From the NCBI GenBank assembly GCA_004764695.1, contig SMSO01000014.1:3919148-3983147 (forward strand): DNA of 64,000 nucleotides. Direction: 5' to 3'. Below are positions 42,001 to 50,100 of the stretch, in pieces. Both the position numbers and the translations under genes were made by a program. Under the pieces are notes generated by a model. That model was given only the letters and a program-made list of their open reading frames with translations, had not been told where the DNA came from and did no database searches. The stretch comes from Schizochytrium sp. TIO01. Its lineage: Eukaryota; Sar; Bigyra; Thraustochytrida; Thraustochytriidae. Position 1 is the first letter of the stretch. Every line of letters starts with the position of its first letter.

Positions 42001-42882
42001 AACAGCACCAATACGCTCTGCAGTATCAATGTTCCATATTGACACACTCCCATCCTCCGAAGCAGCCGCCAAGTGCTCATGCGTAAGGAATTGAAGCTCC
42101 GTAATTAGTTTGTGATGCCAGACTAGTCTCCTGGGTTCTGTTTCTAAGAGTGCTCCTGTCCTAGGCCTCCTTTTGAAAACTGAAATAACATGTCCTTTCG
42201 CGTCACCTCGCCCTGTTCCTACCGTGCATAGTTGTTCTGAGACTGGATGCCAACGAAGAATACGCTGTCCGCTTAGTGTACTAATTTGCTCCACCTGCCC
42301 TATGACACCCTCTAGTGTGAAACTTGAAAGGAAAAATTTGTCTCTATGTGATGAAGCAACGACAGCCATGTTAATACTCTTCAGGTGGCAGCCTGCGACC
42401 ACCTGGTGAGAGATGAAGTTACTTGTAACGCGTACTGATAGCAGAGGCCGCAAACGATTTTCCCGTAGACGATGAATTCTCAGCTGGTCAGAATTCGCTT
42501 CGACTGCACACAATGATCCACTAAAATCGCAAGCGAGTGCTGAGATGGCTCTTCGCTGTAGATTGATACGCATGCTTGCATCAGGTACTGGTTTCAGCTG
42601 AAAGTTATCTGATTCATTGCGCCGAATATCTTGCGCATGGTTGAGCTCGATAATAAATGCTACAAACTCGCCCCAGTGCACTTCTGTGTCTCCATTTGCA
42701 TCAATTTGGTTGAACAACTCGAGCGCCTGTCCCACTACTTCTTCTTTTGTCAAGCCATTGGGTGTCACGTTTGCGCAGATGATTTCCACGAATCTATCAA
42801 CTTTAATGCGATCCTCCTGGTTGAATGCCTTCTGTAACCTTTTTACAGAGCGATTGTCGATGCGCATTAACAGGTCCGACAT
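39007..42882 (-). CDS. EF-hand and WD40-repeat protein (WDR49/WDR64-like, CFAP337-type)
   Basis: A 1291-residue protein from ATG 42882; the frame opens two codons earlier at a TTG. Residues about 20-80 form an EF-hand region with a canonical calcium loop DANGDTEVHWGE (61-72). The body is a series of WD40-type blades, with segments such as LAAASEDGSVSIWNIDTAE, ALTCDLSGETRLWNASCD, ACVVTVTKREVALWDVRTG and ICIWDLEFVRLIGVC. These would form two propellers, interrupted by a Glu/Lys-rich linker around residues 640-710. The C-terminal about 250 residues are Ser-rich, acidic, then Lys-rich and disordered. EF-hand followed by tandem propellers is the arrangement of the WDR49/WDR64 group, associated with cilia; that role here is inference. 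It is intronless and coding throughout. Confidence 0.85.
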   Translation of the reverse strand: MSDLLMRIDNRSVKRLQKAFNQEDRIKVDRFVEIICANVTPNGLTKEEVVGQALELFNQIDANGDTEVHWGEFVAFIIELNHAQDIRRNESDNFQLKPVPDASMRINLQRRAISALACDFSGSLCAVEANSDQLRIHRLRENRLRPLLSVRVTSNFISHQVVAGCHLKSINMAVVASSHRDKFFLSSFTLEGVIGQVEQISTLSGQRILRWHPVSEQLCTVGTGRGDAKGHVISVFKRRPRTGALLETEPRRLVWHHKLITELQFLTHEHLAAASEDGSVSIWNIDTAERIGAVVAHSSGVMALHAKSFVPTDEAAWSSFWTRAKPETVVATLVTAPKPQFGGHISKPLDACAQVWKVSNSYTDVRCTHYLLGHEHPTTFATLVMQGSYALTCDLSGETRLWNASCDYECVQVIQLGCTKVITLQDKIVTLEAMHGKDEMYSLVPAERERSPIIMATLNRTMACVVTVTKREVALWDVRTGERVPVLSIPESDKRDITTACLDDRERKLVIGNEYGELFIYNLMNGALIKELDPHPTHAPVTSSHFCACNKDRLVVTTSWGGAIHISDEADRVGYTASKHSVKLRSIFLGESDDESTCHDVLSSAVSFHLKQIATFAEQRDISSRPQSPPFQQHFEDFAYVAKKLEIFKEEEPRGLKDQEDEEEEELKSHLENQVDQKGPKETGKRVKEEQVREGLASVAKEKRLGMCKEVESYERPEYPSRPSSSSGAPFEKPETTLTGSTKGVICIWDLEFVRLIGVCRAEPESQFTALAYVNSGITPLLAGIDSVSKTLNLWVVGGEDRHRIFGRIARFQLHAGPTSLCVQGRDELLVGFETGEVVCFGLKSSIPHVKMPVRVTTYRGNRMARQATRVQDIQRSLATTPLDQFSGVVIKSLWVSSPPALSANHTPITVSPGSSVNTLTIIQPEELVLVGNDSGVLRILSAQDGSLRGTLDVFAETISKPLNSLVNLKHSQEDKQAKVRELLPTLAPHIASKFLQRSQSSQSQSLSDPHTSSYQQTRSMTRLDSVKSADTLSTSGTSMSASLQSYGSEGPQTEHQLFDRATAVLFKRLRRLRRQERQDITGSSSPSSSCAGDDHSAHGYEFDEKHWDELGDPAIAAQVHHNDSDGDDDENNGIASRRLLRSRVIDTSTGDGNGKNCSQRKQERRQENALLASLPKTNTSKVKKKRSGAAGANITANNDDDDDDDARSQMSTSTREESCGEARSSQRRLKKQQQPHETKKKNNSNEVSTPTSTNKKNKKQALHGLPGVSKPVSSTSSASRSASAKLPPLR

Positions 42883-43319
42883 AGTCAAGACCGTCCAGCT
42901 CCCTTCTCACCCTTTCTGTCTAGAGGTGATAAAGCTTCACCGCTTCCTTACTTCTGAAAACCTGGTCGCATAATTCCAAGACCCTTTACCTTATTGCCTC
43001 GTTCGCCCTGTTCGCTTGAGACCTCTGTTCTCAAGATGCACATGTTTTACATATTTTGTAAACATCATCTTAGCCGTTGGTACTTCTATGGTCTTTCAAG
43101 ACTTACATTATTATTTATTGTTATTTTTAAATTAAAAAAGTTTTCTTAATTTATATATATTTATTTATTTAATCAAAATAACACCGTGTCTACTTCGAAG
43201 TTCTCTTTGGTGACTAATAAAATATGAAGTACAAGAATAAATACATGTGAAATTCAAACACTAGGCAGTAGCTACAGTTATCTATGCCATTAATGCCCAG
43301 AATTTCTCTCTACCCCTTT
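42883..43319. other. Intergenic region, 0.44 kb
   Basis: The promoter side of the EF-hand/WD40 gene, very AT-rich around 43100-43180 (ATTTATTTATTT runs). No ORF. It borders the transposon relic. Confidence 0.6.
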
Positions 43320-43945
43320 CAGAATCTTCAAAACTTGCATTTCCTGTATAAGGCCCAATCGCGGGTTGAAACCTAACACGCGACCCAAAGACAATCTCTT
43401 AATCATGTCCTTGGATAGGTAGCGCAAAAGGATGCCTCTGGCGGTGTGGATATCGCAATCGTCTTCATGTTCGATTTTTTGGGGGATAGTTGGAAACCTT
43501 GGATGTTCCGAACTTGTTATGGATGGTACGACATTCATTGCATGGTTTTGAAGCTCAGTCCTCTTGGGAAATAACCAGTTTACACCACTGCCGGGGGAAC
43601 GCTCGGTCCTGCGAATGAACGAGCTAGAGGTCACCAATCTGGCATTTGGCATTCTCGTTTTGCTCGGCGAAGGACACTCTGGCGTAGATAATGACACGGT
43701 CAGTGCTGCGTTGCTCGCCGGAGCAAACCGCAGCCACAGATGTGCCCCAGCATCGTCACCTGCGTATGTGCGATTGTCTATGGGGAGCCCCAAAGGGTAC
43801 TTGCTGAGACGCCAAACTTCTGGTTGAAGTAGTACCTCGCTGGCTTAAGTATTGCAGGTTTGCTTCACTTGAGGTCTTTGGAGTTTGGTGGTTCCTTGGC
43901 CATTCCATTTTCTTACCTAACCTCCACTTCTTGACAAAGACCTGA
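43320..43945 (-). mobile_element. Internally deleted relic of an IS607-type Fanzor element (miniature)
   Basis: A diverged third copy on the minus strand. Reading it in reverse gives, in order: sequence aligning to the leader and the first about 120 codons of the recombinase gene (ATG equivalent at 43908), an abrupt junction near 43560-43600, then the zinc-ribbon/RuvC-III end of the nuclease gene (HTARGILLRYLSKDMI preserved at about 43403-43450) and the conserved 3' tail including GCAAGTTTTG. About 1.5 kb of interior is missing relative to the full copies, including all of the nuclease N-terminal half. Point differences are numerous, so it is older than the two full copies. Its outer ends are approximate. 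Confidence 0.8.
43403..43908 (-). pseudogene. Fused tnpA/tnpB remnant
   Basis: What remains of the coding part of the miniature relic. The recombinase start region is recognisable (the MEWPRN equivalent of MGRPRN) but the HTH is scrambled. The alternative frame that overlaps the recombinase stays open through the deletion junction into the nuclease C terminus, giving an about 167-residue frame with no ATG. RuvC-I and the Glu site are deleted, and the zinc-ribbon cysteines are mostly lost. It cannot encode a working recombinase or nuclease. Confidence 0.75.
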
Positions 43946-44167
43946 ACAATGAATTATAAGATATCATCATTTGTATGTTGTACTGTTTCATAGGGACAGT
44001 GCTACTAGCTACGAGTCAAGCAGTCGAAACTTGCAGCAGTATATTTTTAGAGCTATAACAAAAAACGTTAAAAGTTCGATAACTTATATTTCGATGTGAT
44101 TGTTTCATATTAACCATATATTATGTTTAGTTAGATTATTAATAAGAAGTAGAGGTTAGATAAGAAA

Positions 44168-44866
44168 ATGGGGAGGCCGAGGAACCGACAAGCTCCAAAC
44201 ACTGCAAGTGGAGCAAACCTCGAATACAAACCAGCAAAGTTCTTTCACCGGAAGTTTGGGGTCTCAGCAAGCGCCCTTCGGGGCTGGGCCGACGGCGGAC
44301 GCGTGCGCTTCGCGCGCTTCCCCGGAGGCAAGCGCATCTATGCCAGCGACGATGTTGAGCGCATCTTTGATTGCGGTTCCACCGGCCGCGAGCAACGCAG
44401 CTCTGGATGTACCGTTATCTACGCCAGAGTGTCCTCGGTCAAGCAAAAGGAGGACCTCGAACGCCAGGTTGGCGATCTCCAGCGCGTCTACCCAGATGCT
44501 TCCGCCGTCTACAAAGACATCGGTAGCGGGGTCAATTTCAAACGCCAAGGTCTGTGCTCCCTACTGGACGCCTGTGACCGCGGCGGAATCGGCCAAGTTG
44601 TGGTCATGCACCGCGACCGACTTGCGCGAATCGCAGTCGACCTCTTGGAACACCTTTTCGAAAGAAAAAATGTCAAACTCGTGGTACACGGCCAAGATGC
44701 ACATGCCGGAGACTCAGACACCTTCACCAAAGACCTCCTCGGAATCATCACCGTCTTTGTGGCATCGCATCACGGAAAACGAGCAGCGCAAAATAGACGG
44801 CGACGACGCAGCGAGGAAGAAGCGAGCTCGCACGAAGGCGCGCAAGACCATCAAGAAAGAATATAA
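44168..44866 (+). CDS. tnpA: IS607-family serine recombinase/transposase TnpA
   Basis: A 232-residue DNA recombinase that excises and inserts the element through a 5'-phosphoserine intermediate. Residues about 15-65 are a MerR-type helix-turn-helix (FGVSASALRGWADGGRVRF, then GGKRIYASDDVERIF). The catalytic domain starts at VIYARVSSVKQKEDLERQV; Ser89 of the R-V-S motif is the expected nucleophile. It continues with the expected recombinase motifs SGVNFKRQGLCSLLDAC and VVMHRDRLARIAVDLLEHLF, and ends in the family's C-terminal helix (LLGIITVFVASHHGKRAAQNR). Its length is slightly above the usual about 200-220 residues. The ATG at 44168 is the only one upstream of the HTH. Its last 170 bases overlap the nuclease ORF in another frame. 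The local GC content is markedly higher over 44270-44640 than in the surroundings. Confidence 0.93.
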   Translation: MGRPRNRQAPNTASGANLEYKPAKFFHRKFGVSASALRGWADGGRVRFARFPGGKRIYASDDVERIFDCGSTGREQRSSGCTVIYARVSSVKQKEDLERQVGDLQRVYPDASAVYKDIGSGVNFKRQGLCSLLDACDRGGIGQVVVMHRDRLARIAVDLLEHLFERKNVKLVVHGQDAHAGDSDTFTKDLLGIITVFVASHHGKRAAQNRRRRRSEEEASSHEGAQDHQERI

Positions 44867-46145
44867 CCTTGTCCGTGCCAGAAAGGTTAGGGTATATCCT
44901 ACTAAAGATCAACGTACACAGTTGCTTAAATGGTTTGGTGTCACTAGAAGAGCCTACAATATTGGCGTTGCGTTTCACCGAGACATGGCGAAGGGCGAGG
45001 AAGAAGCCATCAAATTGCATCAAGAAGCGTGCATCAAAAAGGATCCCAAGACGAAGCAGGATTTAGTAGATGAAGATGGGAATCCCCAAACGTATGGTGC
45101 CCTCTATGGAGAAAAGAAAGCCGTTCGATCTAAAGAAAGGAATGGTGCTCCTGAATGGGTTCTCGAGGTCCCACAGGCTATCCGTGATTCCGGGATTCTG
45201 GATTTCTTCAAGGCTATTAACTCGGGACGAGCCAAAAACGAAGAACTCGCTGTACAAAAGAAAGTCCATGAGCGATCTTTCTATAAGTTTCGGAGCAAGC
45301 GTGATGAATCACAGATTTTCGAAGTGAATGCACGTACCTGGAATGCGAAGAAATCAAAGACCTCCGACTTTCTTAAAAAATTCCGAACACGTAAAGAAAA
45401 GTTCCCCGACCAGATTTCGAACGCCATGCGTGTGCAAATGAATCGCCTTGGGCATGTCTACTTCTGCTTCTTACGAGAAGAAAAAAAGCGTCCAATGGAC
45501 CAGGCACCCAAGGCGCACCATGGTGTCATTGCTCTAGACCCGGGTGTTCGCTCGTTTCAGACGATGTATGACGCCGATGGCCGCGCCATTGAATGGGGCA
45601 CAGGGAAAGATTTTAGAACCATATTCTATCTCTGTCGCCGCGTTGATAAGATCCAAAGCAGCATTGATAAAAAGAAAACTGCATCCAGTGATAAAGACAA
45701 TTTCAACACCCCCTTGAAGCGCGCCTTCTATCGCGCCCAACTCAAGATCAAGAACAAGATCACTGAGATTCACCGCAAGCTCGCGCTTTGGCTTTGTGAA
45801 AACTATCGTGTTATTCTCTTGCCCAAATTCGAAACCTCTAAGATGAGCAGGAGGATGGAGCGACGGATATCCAAGAAGTCTGTTCGAATGATGTGTCGTT
45901 GGTCCCATTTTGGGTTTCGCCAGGCTCTCATTCATAAGGCTGAGATGTTCCCGTGGTGCAAGCTTGTTCTTTGCCAAGAAAGTTACACTTCCAAAACATG
46001 CAATGAGTGTGGTACCCTCCACCATAACCTCGGGGCATCCAAGATTTTCCAATGCCCTAATCCCAAGTGCAACCATGTAGCAGACCGTGATGTCCATGCC
46101 GCAAGAGGCATCCTTTTACGCTACCTATCCAAGGACATGATTTAA
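44697..46145 (+). CDS. Fanzor (eukaryotic TnpB-like) RNA-guided nuclease
   Basis: About 482 residues if started at ATG 44697; another in-frame ATG is at 44670. The frame itself is open back to 44208 (a GTG), but that upstream part is the recombinase gene read in another frame. After a basic N terminus (RKKRARTKARKTIKKEY) comes the TnpB-type start of the folded protein (VRVYPTKDQRTQLLKWFG, RRAYNIGV), a REC-like helical region, then the split RuvC nuclease. RuvC-I is ALDPGVRSFQTMYDADG with Asp at 45537-45539; RuvC-II is LLPKFETSKM with Glu at 45831-45833; RuvC-III is ADRDVHAARGI (DRD 46083-46091). Between II and III lies a zinc ribbon CNEC...CPNPKC. All key residues are present. By homology to TnpB and Fanzor it would cut DNA next to a TAM motif under guidance of RNA from the element's 3' end. 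Size and IS607 association match the Fanzor2 type. Confidence 0.9.
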   Translation: MHMPETQTPSPKTSSESSPSLWHRITENEQRKIDGDDAARKKRARTKARKTIKKEYNLVRARKVRVYPTKDQRTQLLKWFGVTRRAYNIGVAFHRDMAKGEEEAIKLHQEACIKKDPKTKQDLVDEDGNPQTYGALYGEKKAVRSKERNGAPEWVLEVPQAIRDSGILDFFKAINSGRAKNEELAVQKKVHERSFYKFRSKRDESQIFEVNARTWNAKKSKTSDFLKKFRTRKEKFPDQISNAMRVQMNRLGHVYFCFLREEKKRPMDQAPKAHHGVIALDPGVRSFQTMYDADGRAIEWGTGKDFRTIFYLCRRVDKIQSSIDKKKTASSDKDNFNTPLKRAFYRAQLKIKNKITEIHRKLALWLCENYRVILLPKFETSKMSRRMERRISKKSVRMMCRWSHFGFRQALIHKAEMFPWCKLVLCQESYTSKTCNECGTLHHNLGASKIFQCPNPKCNHVADRDVHAARGILLRYLSKDMI

Positions 46146-46270
46146 AAAAATCATTTCATTGAGTCGCGGGTTAGTCTAACTAGCTCGTGATGAAGTCTTA
46201 GCTCTATGAAATGCAAGTTTTGCAAATTTTATAGTTTAAAATCTAAGAGAGACGCTGTTCCACAGGTTTT
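46146..46270 (+). ncRNA. Putative guide RNA (omega-RNA/fRNA) scaffold plus flank-derived guide
   Basis: The 103 bases after the nuclease stop are conserved in copy 2 though non-coding, and similar sequence survives in the relic. They hold an imperfect inverted repeat, CATTTCATTGAG (46152-46163) against CTCTATGAAATG (46202-46213), 11 of 12 pairs. Inside is a small GTTAG-T-CTAAC hairpin (46170-46180). TnpB and Fanzor guide RNAs come from exactly this position: the 3' end of the nuclease gene through the element's right end into the flank. The scaffold probably starts inside the ORF. The guide would be the bases immediately after 46248. Location is by analogy; folding and expression are not shown. 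Confidence 0.5.
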
Positions 46271-46535
46271 ACACTCGTGGCTATTCCCACAGGCATATAT
46301 ACTTAGGTTAAACACTCCAGTAAAGGTGTTCCTCCTGGCGCCACTGATAGTCTATCAACTGAACGAGATCGATCACTTAGGCTAGCTAGATGCCTACGCG
46401 CCTACTTAGCCGATCGCTAACTAACTACTTACCATACTGTTAATGGTTATGTAGATTTTACAATAATAATAATAAATGATGATGGTAGTGATAAATCACT
46501 AGGCCTTCGTTGATTGTACAGTGGTAGTTGTTTTG

Positions 46536-46585
46536 GTAGTACCTGGCTAAGGCAGGTACAGTACCTGTACGTAGCCAGGTACTAC
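46536..46585. repeat. Nested 50-bp foldback
   Basis: Outer arms GTAGTACCTGGCTA (46536-46549) and the exact complement (46572-46585), 14 of 14 pairs, enclose a second perfect hairpin CAGGTAC-A-GTACCTG (46553-46567). The outer arms and inner hairpin share the motif GTACCTG, so alternative pairings exist. It lies 290 bp beyond the right end of the IS607 copy. Confidence 0.9.
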
Positions 46586-46746
46586 AGCTATGCGTATGCT
46601 ACGCCTCCTACTCTCAGTAGGGTAGTGCTAACGGCGTTGTTTGTTGATAGAGGCAGAAGTATGGAGCGCCGCCTAATCATAGCAGTATGTTGATGTTTGT
46701 ATTTGTTTGTTTGTTTGTATTTATTTGTATTTGTTTGTATTTGTTT

Positions 46747-46936
46747 ATTTGTTTGTTTGTTTGTTTGTTTGTTTGTTTGTTTGTTTGTTTGTTTGTTTGT
46801 TTGTTTGTTTGTTTGTTTGTTTGTTTGTTTGTTTGTTTGTTTGTTTGTTTGTTTGTTTGTTTGTTTGTTTGTTTGTTTGTTTGTTTGTTTGTTTGTTTGT
46901 TTGTTTGTTTGTTTGTTTGTTTGTTTGTTTGTTTGT
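46747..46936. repeat. (TTTG)n microsatellite
   Basis: About 47 near-perfect TTTG units, with imperfect TTTGTATTTG units extending from about 46690 to 46955. It sits 170 bp upstream of the MED13 start codon, so it is probably promoter or 5' UTR. Poly(FVCL) frames here are artefacts. Confidence 0.97.
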
Positions 46937-47104
46937 ATTTGTTTGTTTGTTTTTTAGTCTCTCTTTGTGATTCTCTTTGATGTGATTGTGATTGACAGCG
47001 TTGATTGACAGAGAATCAGCAGAAATCAGAGAAACAGAGAATCAGAGAGCACCTCGATCCTCGCTCTCTACTTCGCGGCAGGTAGAGAAGCAAGCTCCGG
47101 CGCG

Positions 47105-50100
47105 ATGGTTCCCGGCGCGGAGGCCGGCGGCGCGGTCCGGGACGCTGCGGGCCACGCGCAAAAAAACACTCGATACAGCGTCGAGGCGGCTGCAGCTGCG
47201 GCGGGCCTGGCTGTGGCGGCCCATGATCAGCCGCATCTTCATCCTCATCCTTTCCAGCTTTATCCGAATCCCCAGCAGCGCGCCACGCAAACTCCGTTGC
47301 AGACGCAGCCTTCGCAAACAACGCAAGCTCAGAACGGGCGTCGTAAAAATACAAATGGCTCCGCTCCGGACCAGGGCCAGCGTGCTCGACGAGCTCTGAA
47401 GGATCTCACGCGGTCGCTGGAGCGGCATGCGGAGATGGTGTACTTCGACAAGGGCACGAAGGGGTTTACGAGCCTTCTCCGCAACGCTGGACTGCGCGGG
47501 ATGCCTCGGAAACGCCAGCGTCCTGACTCCGACATCGACACTTCTCCATCGCACACGTCCTCCTCGGCGTTGCGTCCCTTTTCATCGTCATCTTCTGGCA
47601 CCACCATGTCCAATTTGAATCATCCAAACGCTGCCATCCAGAGCCGTGGCAGGTCACCGCCACCCACAGATCAGTCACAGTCGCCACCAACACCACCAGC
47701 ATGCACGCCTCCGTCATTGGGCCCCAGCTCAGTCTTAGGTGGCCTCGAGGCTAATGGCAGTAACTTCTCCAACAACACTAATAACGACGCTCAGAGTAAG
47801 AGAAAAGATGGGAAGAAGACAAAGGCGGAGATGGGGGTCTTGCCAGCAGATCTTGAGGCGCGACTTTTGCTAGCGCAAAACTCAAAGTTGCAGACGCGGC
47901 CTGGGGATGGCCACCTGGCGGGGCTCCAGGAGGTCCCAGCGGCGCCTGCAAGCCTGTTCACATGGGAGGATCAGAGGCTTGGTGCGGTATACACGAGAGC
48001 GAGAGCAGTTCAGGTAGACAGCTCACTAGCGGAGCTTCAAGGTGTAGTTTCTACGAAGTACGGACCAGCTGTGACGCCATTCGCATATGTGCCACGGAAT
48101 AATAATTCTAAGCAGCATCATGATCAGCAGAACTCACAGATGAGGCAGGTGTATGGACCATCGTTGGAGTCGGCAGCAGCTGTTGCGACATCGCAAACGT
48201 TGACGCCGCAGATCACAGCCGAAAAGACACAGGATCAGCCGGTCAGCGAAGCGCGAACAACGACCGAGTGCAGCAGTCAGACGAAAACCGCCAAAGCCGG
48301 TCGCAACGCAAGTGCCCCTGCACTACAGGATTTAGGATACTTTGAGAACGAGACTGTTAAACACAGCGAACGACTTGTTAAACTTCTTGAGCACGAAGCT
48401 GTTTCGATTGCCCGGGGTGGGCTGAACAGCTTGGACTTTGGAGGCTGGGTGGGATTTAAAGCAAAATCAGCGTCGCCTGCAACAGGTATGGCCAGCCTCG
48501 CAGACGGTTGTCACCAGGGTGTCGAGTCTGCTATGCGATCACGAAAACATACTGTCACTCTCCGCGACCCTGAAGAGGATTATGACAATGACAATGATCA
48601 GGATGATGACACTGATGGAGGCGGGAACGACGGCCAGACCCCACGCACAGCAACCGGTGCCGGGGGTACTCCCGCTGACGCAGCAGGTGCAGCATCAACA
48701 GGGAATAGGCCCCCGACGACGCCTGGGCGAGAAAATGCCGAAGCTGCCGCAGCTGCTCGCAAGGAGGAGCACGATTTGGCAGAGGTGGACGCCGTGCGGC
48801 TTATCGTAGGATATGACACAGACTGGATTTCTGTACCGACGAATGTCGTACCCGAATGGGAGTTTGCGCAGCTTCGTCCTCTCACAGAGTTCACAGCCCT
48901 TTGCGAATATGCTGTCCTCAATGTAAGCGATCGTGCCGCTGTGGAAGCAGGCACAGCGCACATGAAACTCCTGGCGCGAAGAATGGGTGCGCAGGACAAG
49001 GATGCAAACTCCAGGGGATCAGTGAATGCTTTGTCAAATCGATCATCTGGCGATGGTAAGACTTCCCGAGATGCAAGACCTGACAACGCTGGTGGGATAT
49101 CAGGAAGCGGAGCAAGCGGAGTATCTGCTTTAGGAGGACGCAATGGATTAGCAGCTAGAGCTGGAATTGGTGGATCAGGAATAACGTCTAATGGAAATCG
49201 TCGGGCCGGTATTGTGGGCAGAGGACAGCCTGGAGGGGGCAACCGCCGCGCTGCGGGGAGAATCCCTAGCCGCGCCCAAAGAGAAAACCCAACGACCGGA
49301 AACTCGCCTACAGGCGCATCGGGTCCTGCTCAGCCCATTGCCCCGGCTCAAGGACCTTACAGGCGTAACGATCTCTTTTTTCGTCATATTGCAACTCTCT
49401 TTGATGTATGCAGTCTTGGTCTTATGGCGCAATTGAAGAAGGACAGTGAACCATTGTCCCTCGAGCTCAATCTCGATAAACTATTGGAGCGGAATGTAGA
49501 TTCTTTAATGGAGAGCCTTCAGGCCTACACAAAGTCGACGCGTAGCTTCCTTATTGTTTTTGTGGTCATGCCTCCTCGCAGTGACTCCTATACACTCTTG
49601 GCGATGGACTCCCTCGCACAAGTTTTGGCCAGGCTCGAAAAGAGTGTTGGTATTAGGAGCGACGGCACAACCATCAATGGCAGTGACTCCGATCCAAGTA
49701 TGCCTGGGTTCTATTCGTCGTCGTCTTCTTCTTCTTCTTCGCCAACAACCCGCATCATATTCCAACTTGTACCCTTTGAACTGCCTTCGGCGGCTTTGCA
49801 GCGCAGGTCCATGCTGAACATATGTTGCGGTCTGTACACGAAAGCCTCATTATTACGAAATGACCCAAAGCCTGCACCAATTGCCATGGCCCAAAACCCA
49901 GGTCCGCCGTGTGTTCACATTGGCTACTGCCTGGACCCTTCCTCTGGATGGCTTACTGCTTGTTGGACCGATAAGCAAGGAACATTTGCGCATACGTCTG
50001 TGAGCCGCACGCATGCGTCAACGCCACGTGGAGAGGCGTTGCAAACGCTCATGGCAGAAACAGAAAAGTTACTTGTACAGCAGCATGCCTCTGTGCCATC

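Larger units (their letters stand above)
44054..46248 (+). mobile_element. IS607-type transposon with Fanzor (TnpB-like) nuclease, complete copy
   Basis: The ends were mapped by comparison with the inverted copy at 59394-61592. Homology begins at TATAACAAAAAACG (44054) and ends at CTAAGA (46248), giving 2195 bp versus 2199 bp in the other copy. There are no terminal inverted repeats and no evident target duplication, as expected for serine-recombinase IS607 elements. It contains two intact overlapping ORFs: recombinase 44168-44866 and nuclease from about 44697 to 46145. A conserved 103-bp 3' tail follows. Flanking dinucleotides are GC on the left and GA on the right, each one base off the GG/GG seen at copy 2. 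It lies between the promoter side of the EF-hand/WD40 gene and MED13. Confidence 0.92.
46250..47104. other. Intergenic region upstream of MED13, 0.85 kb
   Basis: Contains the nested foldback at 46536-46585 and a long (TTTG)n tract, both listed separately. No gene. Confidence 0.6.

Noticed and set aside
44208-44696. A 645-residue frame that would extend the Fanzor nuclease upstream to 44208
   Set aside because: It begins at a GTG and its first about 160 residues are the recombinase gene read in a different frame. It has low complexity and no TnpB similarity; the nuclease starts near 44670-44697.
46687-46980. Poly-Phe/Val/Cys/Leu ORFs over the (TTTG)n tract
   Set aside because: Microsatellite open in three frames; not protein coding.
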